Of a DNA stretch of 40,877 nucleotides, positions 1-6,899 are shown piece after piece. A program made the position numbers and the translations under genes. Origin of the DNA: a bacterium (GTDB taxonomy: Bacteria; Patescibacteriota; Patescibacteriia; Patescibacteriales; JAKAJF01); assembly GCA_021788015.1 (NCBI GenBank), contig JAJYLD010000009.1, positions 1 to 40,877 on the forward strand. Direction: 5' to 3'. The notes under the pieces are model-generated. The model was not told the origin of the DNA, did no database searches, and saw nothing but the letters and a program-made list of their open reading frames with translations. Position 1 is the stretch's first letter; the number at the start of each line of letters is the position of its first letter.

Positions 1-72
1 CGAATAATCAGAAAATACATCGAACAACAGGGACAAGAGGACAGCGGGCAAATTATTTCTTTAGATAAATAA
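1..72 (+). CDS. tnpA: C-terminal end of an IS200/IS605-type Y1 transposase (partial)
   Basis: The open frame runs in from the left edge and ends at TAA 70-72, giving a 23-residue tail. It contains KYIEQQ. In HUH single-stranded-DNA transposases of the IS200/IS605 type, the last catalytic helix carries the nucleophilic Tyr followed four residues later by a metal-binding Gln, and YIEQQ fits this spacing. The tail is followed within 20 bases by a hairpin of the right-end type (91-111), which supports the call. Only the C-terminus is visible, so I cannot say whether the gene is intact, or whether it belongs to an insertion sequence or to a domesticated REP-associated (RAYT) transposase. Confidence 0.6.
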   Translation, partial: RIIRKYIEQQGQEDSGQIISLDK

Positions 73-85
73 TTTGGCTCTTCTT

Positions 86-119
86 AGAAGCCACGGTGCG
101 TAAGCCCGTGGAGATTCAC
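86..119 (+). mobile_element. Probable right end of an IS200/IS605 element
   Basis: CCACGG (91-96) pairs with CCGTGG (106-111). An inner GC/GC pair closes a GTAA loop and a single unpaired T sits at 97. A short imperfect hairpin with a bulged T is what TnpA enzymes recognise at element ends. TTCAC at 115-119 may be the cleavage site. The left end lies outside the window, so the boundaries are inferred. Confidence 0.5.
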
Positions 120-214
120 TTTTTAAATTTTAGAAATTAGAAATTTTGATATTATCTAAAAATTATAAAATTGAAAATCAAAAATTCTATCTGTTTTTAG
201 GGCTAAAATATAAT

Positions 215-877
215 ATGAGAATATTTTGTGTCATTCCCGCTTATAACGAAAAGAACTCGATTGTCGAGGTGATAAATAAAGTAAGGCCATGTGTTGGCGA
301 GGTTATTATTGTCGATGACTGTTCTTCGGATTCGACTTGTGAACTTGCCAAAAAACAGGGCGTTACAGTTTTGCGCCATATAATTAACCGGGGACAAGGA
401 GCGGCTTTGCAGACAGGCACCGAATACGCCTTGAGAAACGGCGCGGATATTATCGTGCATTTCGACGCCGACGGTCAATTTTTGGCCGAGGAAATAAAAG
501 AGGTGACCGAACCGATCGAACGGGGCGAAACCGATGCCGTTTTCGGATCGCGTTTTTTGGAAAAAAAATCCCGCATCCCGTTTTTTAAAAAAACCGTTAT
601 CTTGCCTTTGGCGCGTTTCGTAAACAATTTGCTTCTCGGCGTAAAACTAACCGATCCGCAAAGCGGATTCCGCGCTCTTTCACGAAAAGCGGCGGGTAAA
701 ATCGTAATCGAACAGGACAGGATGGCGCATTGCAGCGAAATTTTATTTAAAGCTTTTTCAAATAATTTAAAAATCAAGGAAGTGCCTATAACCGTCGTTT
801 ATCATGACTTCGGCCAAAAATTTTCCGGCGGAGTAAAAATCATAAAAGAATTGTTTATCGGCGCTTTACTTAACTAG
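215..877 (+). CDS. Glycosyltransferase family 2 (dolichyl-phosphate-sugar synthase type)
   Basis: A 220-residue cytoplasmic GT-A enzyme expected to move a sugar from a nucleotide-sugar donor to a lipid or glycan acceptor. The N-terminus reads IPAYNE, followed by VDDCSSD, the GRGAALQ-like segment RGQGAALQTG and the metal-binding DADGQ, then FGSRF and DPQSGFRA, the usual order for dolichol-phosphate mannosyltransferase-like GT2 proteins. I start it at ATG 215 because family homology begins there; an upstream TTG at 146 only adds AT-rich low-complexity residues. There is no hydrophobic C-terminal tail. Next comes a DUF2304 gene, a frequent partner of GT2 enzymes. The stop codon lies inside the left arm of a palindromic element. 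Confidence 0.88.
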   Translation: MRIFCVIPAYNEKNSIVEVINKVRPCVGEVIIVDDCSSDSTCELAKKQGVTVLRHIINRGQGAALQTGTEYALRNGADIIVHFDADGQFLAEEIKEVTEPIERGETDAVFGSRFLEKKSRIPFFKKTVILPLARFVNNLLLGVKLTDPQSGFRALSRKAAGKIVIEQDRMAHCSEILFKAFSNNLKIKEVPITVVYHDFGQKFSGGVKIIKELFIGALLN

Positions 878-1068
878 AACCCATCTCAAAAATAATCTCT
901 GGCTCTTTTTCAGTCTTTTTCGGCTGCCCGTCTCGCCTTCAACTTGCCGAGGCGGACAAAATCCAAAAATCTCGTCGAAATAACTTAAATTATTACTCCT
1001 CAATTTTTGTATTTTTCCCTCGAAAAATCTTTGAAAAAGACTAAAAGCTATTTTCGAGACAGGTTCTA
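876..1068. repeat. Palindromic element E filling a gene gap
   Basis: The outer arms are TAGAACC...TCTC.AAAATA (from 875) and its imperfect reverse complement ending GAGACAGGTTCTA at 1068. AGTCTTTTTC and GAAAAAGACT form further pairing inside. The left arm supplies the TAG stop of the upstream gene, and the next ATG (1074) is six bases past the right arm, so the element fills the whole gap. Its core (TCGGCTGC, ATAACTT, CTCCTC, then TTTTTC and CTCGAA) resembles the core of the element at 14936-15112. Confidence 0.6.
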
Positions 1069-1073
1069 ATGAT

Positions 1074-1394
1074 ATGTTCCAGCAATTAATAGCAATCGTC
1101 GTTATCTTATTTTTTCTCTCCCGTCTTTTCATCCAAAGGAGACGGAAGGAGATTGGAGCCAATGAATTTGTTTTTTGGCTTGTTTTTTGGCTTCTGGCCG
1201 CCGTTTTTATATCGGCCTTGAAATGGATTGACAAGCTCGTGGCCGAACTCGGCTTCTCCGGGTCGGGAATCGAAGTCATGCTTTATATCGCGGTCGCCGT
1301 TTTATTTTATTTCATTTTTAAATTAAGACTGAGACTTGAAAAAATGGAAAGAGATATGACTAAAATCGTGAGAGAATTATCAATTAAGAAATAA
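1074..1394 (+). CDS. DUF2304 family membrane protein
   Basis: A 106-residue protein with three hydrophobic segments at about residues 3-20, 31-51 and 66-88, and a charged, probably helical tail (LRLRLEKMERDMTKI). Size, topology and position directly after a GT2 gene match the DUF2304 family, often found with polyprenyl-phosphate glycosyltransferases. The biochemical role is not known to me; anchoring the soluble GT2 enzyme to the membrane is a reasonable inference. No SD is visible before the ATG. The gene begins immediately after palindromic element E. Confidence 0.7.
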   Translation: MFQQLIAIVVILFFLSRLFIQRRRKEIGANEFVFWLVFWLLAAVFISALKWIDKLVAELGFSGSGIEVMLYIAVAVLFYFIFKLRLRLEKMERDMTKIVRELSIKK

Positions 1395-1402
1395 TAAAAT
1401 AT

Positions 1403-1813
1403 ATGAGCGTAAAAGATGTCGTTTTGGATTTTATCAACTTGGGATTCGCCCTGGTCTTGATAATATTTTGCATTTTGTTTTTTATAAGCGGGAATAATTT
1501 CGGAGCTTTTACCGCGATAATGGAATCGCTCGTTCCCGTTTCTTTTTTTGGCATTCTGCTTTTGGTCAAATTGAAATTCAATCGGGTGCAGCTCAAAAAA
1601 AGAAAAGAAGAAGAGAACACGGACATAACTTTGAAATTGAGTTTTACGGATAAACTCAAGTCCGATTTGTTTTTGTATTCTTTGCCCATATTGGTTTTGA
1701 TCGTTCCGTTCGTCATCGATCAAAATGTAAACTTCGCGAATGTCTTGCAAGCTTTGCTTGTGTTTATTGTCGCTTATCTTTGGCAAAGGATGATTTTTAA
1801 AAAAGAATATTAG
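1403..1813 (+). CDS. Small four-helix membrane protein, function unknown
   Basis: A 136-residue protein starting 8 bases after the previous stop, so very likely co-transcribed. Hydrophobic stretches lie near residues 9-29, 38-57, 90-107 and 113-130. A basic loop (LKFNRVQLKKRKEEE) between helices 2 and 3 is probably cytoplasmic. I recognise no catalytic motif. Its place between DUF2304 and GT4 genes suggests a membrane component of glycan export or lipid-linked sugar handling, but that is context only. Confidence 0.65.
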   Translation: MSVKDVVLDFINLGFALVLIIFCILFFISGNNFGAFTAIMESLVPVSFFGILLLVKLKFNRVQLKKRKEEENTDITLKLSFTDKLKSDLFLYSLPILVLIVPFVIDQNVNFANVLQALLVFIVAYLWQRMIFKKEY

Positions 1814-1818
1814 TATGT

Positions 1819-2934
1819 ATGAAAGTAGCGCAAATAATCTGCACCTTTCCGCCCTATAAAGGCGGCATGGGCAATTCAGTTTACAACTTCGCAAAATTTT
1901 TATCGGAACTGGGCGAGGATATAACTGTTTTCACCCCCAAGTATTCAAGAAAGGAAAAAAATAAAAATGAAAATTTTAAAATAATCAGGCTGAAACCTGT
2001 TTTTAAATTTGGAAACGCCGCGTTTGTTCCGGAAATTTTTTCGCAACTGAATGACTTCGACATTGTGACTTTGCATTATCCTTTTTACGGCGGAGCCGAA
2101 GCCGTTCTTTTAAAAAAATTTTTAAAAGGCAAAAAAATGAAATTGGTTGTTTTTTATCATATGGACACGACGGCGAAAAGACTCAAGGGTTTTCTTTTTG
2201 AATTGAACCAAATTTTTATTACGCCGATTTTAATAAAAATGGCTGATATGGTTTTATGTTCGAGTTTTGATTACGTAGAAAGTTCGAATATTGCCAAGCT
2301 GTATAAAAAACATAAAAATAAATTTCGGGAAATTCCTTTCGGGGTGGACTTAAATAGATTTTTCCCCGCTCCCCATGAAAATAAAATAAAAAACATTTTG
2401 TTTGTCGGCGGGTTGGATAGCGCCCATTATTTCAAAGGATTGGATGTTTTATTAAAAGCTTTAAAAGAAATGTCATTCGCGAATTGGCGGCTTACGATTG
2501 CAGGGGATGGCGATTTGAGAAAAAATTACGAAGACATGGTTAAGGAGTTTGGCCTTGATGATAAAGTTGAATTTATCGGCAGCGTTTCTAACGAAGATTT
2601 GCCTAAAACTTATCGGGAAGCGGACTTGTTTGTTTTACCATCGATAAACAAAGGTGAAGCCTTCGGATTGGTTTTGCTCGAAGCCATGGCTTCGGGAATT
2701 CCCGTAATCGCATCGAATTTGCCCGGAGTGCGCAGTGTTTTTAAGGAGAATGAACAGGGACTTTTAATTGAATCTGGAAACGAAAATGATCTTAGAAAAA
2801 AATTGGAAATGATTTTAAATGATGAATCAAAGATGCGGGAAATGGGAAGGGTGGGGAGAAAATTGGTTGAAGAAAAATATGATTGGAGAAAGATTGCCAG
2901 GAAATTGGATGATTTATATCGGCAAATAAAGTAA
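1819..2934 (+). CDS. Glycosyltransferase family 4 (GT-B fold)
   Basis: A 371-residue retaining GT-B enzyme, full length for the family. The N-terminal acceptor half begins with FPPYKGGMGNSVYNFAK, the usual glycine-rich loop. In the C-terminal donor half, VGGLDSAHYFKGLDVLLKAL, then AGDGDLR, GSVSNEDL and FVLPSINKGEAFGLVLLEAMASG are the nucleotide-sugar-binding elements, with the E-x7-E motif at GEAFGLVLLE. It follows the preceding gene by 5 bases, so the first four genes read as one operon. Donor and acceptor cannot be read from sequence. The stop is followed at once by an AT-rich palindromic repeat. Confidence 0.88.
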   Translation: MKVAQIICTFPPYKGGMGNSVYNFAKFLSELGEDITVFTPKYSRKEKNKNENFKIIRLKPVFKFGNAAFVPEIFSQLNDFDIVTLHYPFYGGAEAVLLKKFLKGKKMKLVVFYHMDTTAKRLKGFLFELNQIFITPILIKMADMVLCSSFDYVESSNIAKLYKKHKNKFREIPFGVDLNRFFPAPHENKIKNILFVGGLDSAHYFKGLDVLLKALKEMSFANWRLTIAGDGDLRKNYEDMVKEFGLDDKVEFIGSVSNEDLPKTYREADLFVLPSINKGEAFGLVLLEAMASGIPVIASNLPGVRSVFKENEQGLLIESGNENDLRKKLEMILNDESKMREMGRVGRKLVEEKYDWRKIARKLDDLYRQIK

Positions 2935-3078
2935 ACCTTCTATGAATTACAAATTTAATAATATAACTCAAAACTCAAATGTCAAAATTTAAAACTACAA
3001 CTTAAAACTCAAAACTTTTTAGTTTTAAGATTTAGTTTTGAGATTTGCGTTTTGCGTTTTGAGATTTATTAGATTAAT
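2935..3078. repeat. AT-rich palindromic repeat, family A copy 1
   Basis: The left arm contains ACTCAAAACTCAAATGTCAA and CTTAAAACTCAAAACT; the right arm has AGTTTTAAG, TTTAGTTTTGAG and GTTTTGAGATTT, making a long imperfect inverted repeat. A closely similar copy in the same orientation occupies 5319-5475, also starting a few bases after a glycosyltransferase stop. Confidence 0.75.
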
Positions 3079-3122
3079 TATGGAGATTAAGGTGAAAATA
3101 CATTTTTGTAAGACATTAAACC

Positions 3123-5318
3123 ATGAAAAATAAACCTTTAAAGATCGGAGTTGTTCATGATCATCTCGGGTCGCGAGGCGGAGGAGAGCGGACAGTTTTG
3201 CTTTTAGCCTTGAAATTGGGCGCCGATTTTATTACCGCTTATCTTGATAAAAATACTTTTCCGGAATACCAGAATCGGCTCGGCAAGAAATTAAAACCTC
3301 TCTCGGAAAAAATAATCACCACGCGAGTAGTCAGATTTTTTTGGCTTAGATTTTTGTTTTGGGAAAACCGCGAACTTTTTGAAAGTTATGACATTTTAAT
3401 CGCTTCTGGCCAGACGGCGACGGAAGTTGTTGCGCGCCATGCCAAACCAAAAACATTAAAAATAGTTTATACGCATACGACTCCGAGGCGCGTTTTTGAT
3501 CAGTATGAATTCAGCAAAAACAGGTATCCATGGTTTCTGCGCGGTCTTTACGCCGTTTTCGCACGTTATTGGAAATGGTTGTATCTGCGCGCGATCAGAA
3601 AATACGATGTCAATCTCGCCAATTCCGAATCGGTTCGCAAAAGAATAAAAGATCATACGGGGGGCGACGCCAATGGAGTCGTGCGCCCTCCGATTTTGAC
3701 GGAAAAATTCAAATGGGTGGAACAAGGAGATTATTTTTTGTCTTGGGGCAGGCTTGACGAACTAAAAAGAGTGGAGCTGGTTGTTCAAGCGTTTCAAAAA
3801 ATGCCGGAACAAAAACTGATAGTAGCGTCCGGCGGGCCGAGAGAAAATCCAATTCGCGAATTGGCGGAAGGCTATTCCAATATTGAATTTTTAGGCTGGG
3901 TTTCGGAAGAAAAATTATATGAGCTCGTCGGAAAGTGCCGAGCGGCGATTTATATACCTATCGAAGAAGACGCGGGCATGACCAATATCGAAGCGAATGC
4001 GGCCGGTAAGCCGGTTATCGGAGTCAACGAAGGCGGTTTGCGCGAGACCATTGTCGACGGGGAAACGGGAATTCTAATCAAAGCGAATCCCGGAGAAGAA
4101 GACCTTATCGAGGCGGTGCGAAAAATGACGCCTGAATGGTGCCTTGGAAGAAAAGAGACGTGCATCACGCATTCTCAAAAATACAGCATGGAAGTGTTCA
4201 CGGAAAGAATGCGCCATTTCATAAGAGAGAACGATCCCCGAATTCCGTTGCTCGGAATCGACGCCTCAAGATGGGAAGACCCGCGCCGACCGGGAGAGGG
4301 AAGGCGAACGGGAGTCGAAGTGTACGCGAAAGAACTTATTGAAAATTTGATTCCGCTCGCGCGAAAAAGGGGAATACGCGTAAGAATTTATACGCCGAGA
4401 ACGATTGAAGAATTGCCCCTGGAAATTCAAAAAGTGATTCCCGGGAAAAAGCAATGGACAAGAAAATATCTTGCGCGCGAATTAAAATATTCTCCGCCCG
4501 ATTATTTTTTTACGCCCTCTTATTATATCCCGAGAATCGCGCCGAAAAACAGTTTTGCGACTATTCATGACGTAATTTTTAAAACCAATCCGGAAAAATA
4601 TTCATTTTTTGAAAGATTGAGGCAGGATTACGTAACCGGGTTGAATTTAAAAAGAGCGAAAAAAATTTTTACGGTTTCGCAATTTTCAAAAAATGAAATC
4701 GCGCGGATTTATGAATTCAACCCCGAAAAAATAGTCGTCGCGTCCATAGGGCACGACCCATGGCCCGGTATTGACCGAGATTTGGTGCGAGAAAAAAATA
4801 TTTTTTACATTGGCAGAGTCGAAAAGAAAAAATCGGTTGATGTTTTAGTTAAAGCATTTTCCATTTTCCATAAAACCAATCCCGAATGGCGATTGATTTT
4901 AGCCGGAAAGCCGGGATACGGTTTTGAAGGAATAAAAAAAATGATTGCGCATGAAAATTTGGAAACGAGTGTTAGACTTCCGGGCATGATATCGGATGAA
5001 GAGAAGAAAAAAATTTTTTCAAAATCAAAAATCTTTGTCCATCCCGGTTCGAATGAAGGCTCATGCATTCCTCTTTTTGAGGCTTGGGACGCTCGCACTC
5101 CGGCCATTGTTTCCGATGCCCCGATGCTCAAGGAAATCGGCGCAAACGGCGCTTTATACTTTAAGGCCGGTAACGCGAATGATCTCGCTTTAAAAATTTC
5201 GGAATTGGCGGAAAGCGAATCGTTGAGAAATGAATTGGTTGCAAACGGCATGGATAATTTAAAAAAATTGGATTGGAAGGAAACGGCTGAAATAATCCTT
5301 GAGAACATTCTGTATTAA
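3123..5318 (+). CDS. Two-headed glycosyltransferase: two fused GT-B (GT4) units
   Basis: At 731 residues it is about twice the usual GT4 length. The first unit (about 1-370) opens with GVVHDHLGSRGGGERTVL and carries LSWGRLDELKRVELVVQAF, then EEDAGMTNIEANAAGKPVIG. The second (about 375-731) opens with GIDASRW and GRRTGVEVYAKELIENL, then FYIGRVEKKKSVDVLVKAF and HPGSNEGSCIPLFEAWDARTPAIV. Both keep the donor-site E-x7-E region, so both may be active and could add two sugars in succession. No stop or frameshift separates them. The two halves are not obviously alike at DNA level, so fusion of different GTs is likelier than recent duplication. AT-rich palindromes bracket the gene on both sides. Confidence 0.87.
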   Translation: MKNKPLKIGVVHDHLGSRGGGERTVLLLALKLGADFITAYLDKNTFPEYQNRLGKKLKPLSEKIITTRVVRFFWLRFLFWENRELFESYDILIASGQTATEVVARHAKPKTLKIVYTHTTPRRVFDQYEFSKNRYPWFLRGLYAVFARYWKWLYLRAIRKYDVNLANSESVRKRIKDHTGGDANGVVRPPILTEKFKWVEQGDYFLSWGRLDELKRVELVVQAFQKMPEQKLIVASGGPRENPIRELAEGYSNIEFLGWVSEEKLYELVGKCRAAIYIPIEEDAGMTNIEANAAGKPVIGVNEGGLRETIVDGETGILIKANPGEEDLIEAVRKMTPEWCLGRKETCITHSQKYSMEVFTERMRHFIRENDPRIPLLGIDASRWEDPRRPGEGRRTGVEVYAKELIENLIPLARKRGIRVRIYTPRTIEELPLEIQKVIPGKKQWTRKYLARELKYSPPDYFFTPSYYIPRIAPKNSFATIHDVIFKTNPEKYSFFERLRQDYVTGLNLKRAKKIFTVSQFSKNEIARIYEFNPEKIVVASIGHDPWPGIDRDLVREKNIFYIGRVEKKKSVDVLVKAFSIFHKTNPEWRLILAGKPGYGFEGIKKMIAHENLETSVRLPGMISDEEKKKIFSKSKIFVHPGSNEGSCIPLFEAWDARTPAIVSDAPMLKEIGANGALYFKAGNANDLALKISELAESESLRNELVANGMDNLKKLDWKETAEIILENILY

Positions 5319-5475
5319 CTTCTACGAATTACAAATAAAATCACAAAAATACATAATATAACTCAAAACTCAAATGTCAAAACTTAAAACCACAACTTAA
5401 AACTCAAAATTTTTTAGTTTTAAGCTTTAGTTTTGAGGTTTGTGTTTTGAGATTTGAGATTTATTATTTGTGTAT
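5319..5475. repeat. AT-rich palindromic repeat, family A copy 2
   Basis: Near-identical to the 2935-3078 repeat through ACTCAAAACTCAAATGTCAA, the inverted AGTTTTAAG arm and the TTTTGAGATTTATTA end, with an extra segment near 5340-5355. It begins directly after the stop at 5316-5318 and ends just before the -10 box of the next gene. Confidence 0.75.
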
Positions 5476-5479
5476 TTGT

Positions 5480-5485
5480 TATAAT
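5480..5485 (+). promoter_or_regulatory. -10 box, probably giving a leaderless mRNA
   Basis: A perfect TATAAT ends six bases before the ATG at 5492, placing the expected transcription start at or next to the start codon. No SD is present. TTGAGA at 5454-5459 is a possible but widely spaced -35. Confidence 0.5.
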
Positions 5486-5491
5486 CCGTAG

Positions 5492-6619
5492 ATGTCTATG
5501 AGAATTCTTCTAATTAACAATTTATACAAGCCTTATGCTCGCGGGGGAGCCGAAAGAATTACGGAATTAAGCGCGGAAGCTTTAAAAAAGAAAGGACATG
5601 AAATCGCGCTTTTGACCACCTTGCCTTATTTTAAAAAGGAAAAGAATCCCGATTTTAAGACTTATTATATCAAATCTTTTTATCGCGATTTGGGGGAAAT
5701 CCCGACTTTTCTTCGTTTGTTCTGGCATGTTTTTGATATATTCGATTTAAGAAGCTATTTTTATGTCAGAAAAATTTTAAAGAAAGAAAAAATAGATTTG
5801 GCGATTACCCACAATTTGAAAGGAATCGGCTTTCTGGTCCCGCGCGCGATTCAAGCTCAAAAAATAAAGCATGTTCATACTCTGCATGATATCCAGCTTA
5901 TTTATCCTTCCGGCTTGATGTTTTACAATGAAGAGAAAAAAATTGACGGATTCTTTGCGAAAATTTATGCTTTTTTTTCTCGCGTTTTTTTTAATTCACC
6001 CGAAGCGATCATTGCCCCGTCACAATGGCTTTTGGATTTGCATGCGAATAAAGGTTTTTTCAAGCATTCAAAAAAAATTGTTTTACTAAATCCGATAAAA
6101 ATAGAGCATAATATCAGAAACAAAAATTACGATGTTTTCCGTTTTCTTTTTGTCGGGCAAATCGAAGATCATAAAGGCTACGCGATTTTGATCAAGGCTT
6201 TTCAAAAAATAAAAAGTCCGAACAGCGAATTGGTTGTTATAGGAGACGGATCGAAAATGGAAAATTTAAAAAAGATGGCAAACGGGAATGATAAGATAAA
6301 AATTTTAGGAAGAAAAAACAAAGAGGAGGTTTTAAATTTGATGTTGAATTCCGATTGTTTGATCGTTCCTTCCCTTTGTTACGAAAATTCTCCAACCGTA
6401 ATTTATGAAGCTCTGGCCAACGGTTTGCCGGTTTTAGGTTCGAATATCGGAGGGATACCGGAGTTGATTCGCGATAAAAATTTTTTATTCGCGCCCTCTG
6501 AAGATGAGCTCACTCGAAAAATGGAATGGGCAATTGAAAATAAGGATAATTTAAAAATTGAACCGCCAAAATTTGTTTCGGCAAGTGAGTACGTAGATTG
6601 GATTTCGAAAATTTTATAA
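5492..6619 (+). CDS. Glycosyltransferase family 4 (GT-B fold)
   Basis: A 375-residue GT4 protein. NNLYKPYARGGAERITELSAE is the N-terminal acceptor-side loop; FLFVGQIEDHKGYAILIKAF, IGDGSKMENL, LGRKNKEEV and VPSLCYENSPTVIYEALANGLPVLGSNIGGIPELI form the donor-binding half, with the E-x7-E motif at ENSPTVIYE. Translation may begin at 5492 or at the second Met, 5498. The -10 box just upstream suggests its own leaderless transcript rather than read-through from the gene before it. It is the last plus-strand GT-B gene of the glycan cluster. Confidence 0.87.
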   Translation: MSMRILLINNLYKPYARGGAERITELSAEALKKKGHEIALLTTLPYFKKEKNPDFKTYYIKSFYRDLGEIPTFLRLFWHVFDIFDLRSYFYVRKILKKEKIDLAITHNLKGIGFLVPRAIQAQKIKHVHTLHDIQLIYPSGLMFYNEEKKIDGFFAKIYAFFSRVFFNSPEAIIAPSQWLLDLHANKGFFKHSKKIVLLNPIKIEHNIRNKNYDVFRFLFVGQIEDHKGYAILIKAFQKIKSPNSELVVIGDGSKMENLKKMANGNDKIKILGRKNKEEVLNLMLNSDCLIVPSLCYENSPTVIYEALANGLPVLGSNIGGIPELIRDKNFLFAPSEDELTRKMEWAIENKDNLKIEPPKFVSASEYVDWISKIL

Positions 6620-6639
6620 AATTTCCCTCTTTAAGAAGG

Positions 6640-6899
6640 GGTTAATGAAGCGCTCCGCTCGGACCACTCCGTGGAGGGTCGCTTTTTTAGAAAAAGCGAC
6701 GCAAAAAGCGCTCGCTTGAGAAAATTAAGGGAATTTTTTGCTTTCGCTCGGGACGATTTCAAACTCGCCCCGCTCAAACAGTGAAATCGTCTTTTCCTCG
6801 CTTTCAGCAAAAAATTCCACTAAATTTTCTATGCTCGCATTTTGTTCTTTTATAATTTGTTGTGCGTTACGCGTTATGAGTTAAGTGTTACGCGATAAT
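6640..6899 (+). repeat. Structured palindromic element, family D copy 1
   Basis: A nested fold can be read in order. A small hairpin lies at 6678-6700 (GTCGC...GCGAC). A long outer stem pairs GAAAATT (6720-6726) and GGGAATTTTTTGC (6729-6741) with GCAAAAAATTCC (6807-6818) and AAATTTTC (6822-6829). An apical 9-bp stem pairs GACGATTTC (6752-6760) with GAAATCGTC (6783-6791) around a loop containing AAACTCGCCCC and TCAAACAGT. A tail with GCGTTACGCGTTATGAG follows. It fills the convergent gap between two genes. A second copy at 21811-22065 keeps the loop while the stems covary. Confidence 0.65.

Noticed and set aside
209-214. TATAAT immediately before ATG 215
   Set aside because: A transcript from it would start inside the GT2 gene, so it is unlikely to be that gene's promoter.
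2935-5475. Direct AT-rich repeats as a CRISPR-like array
   Set aside because: Only two copies 2.4 kb apart with a gene between; no spacers and no cas genes.
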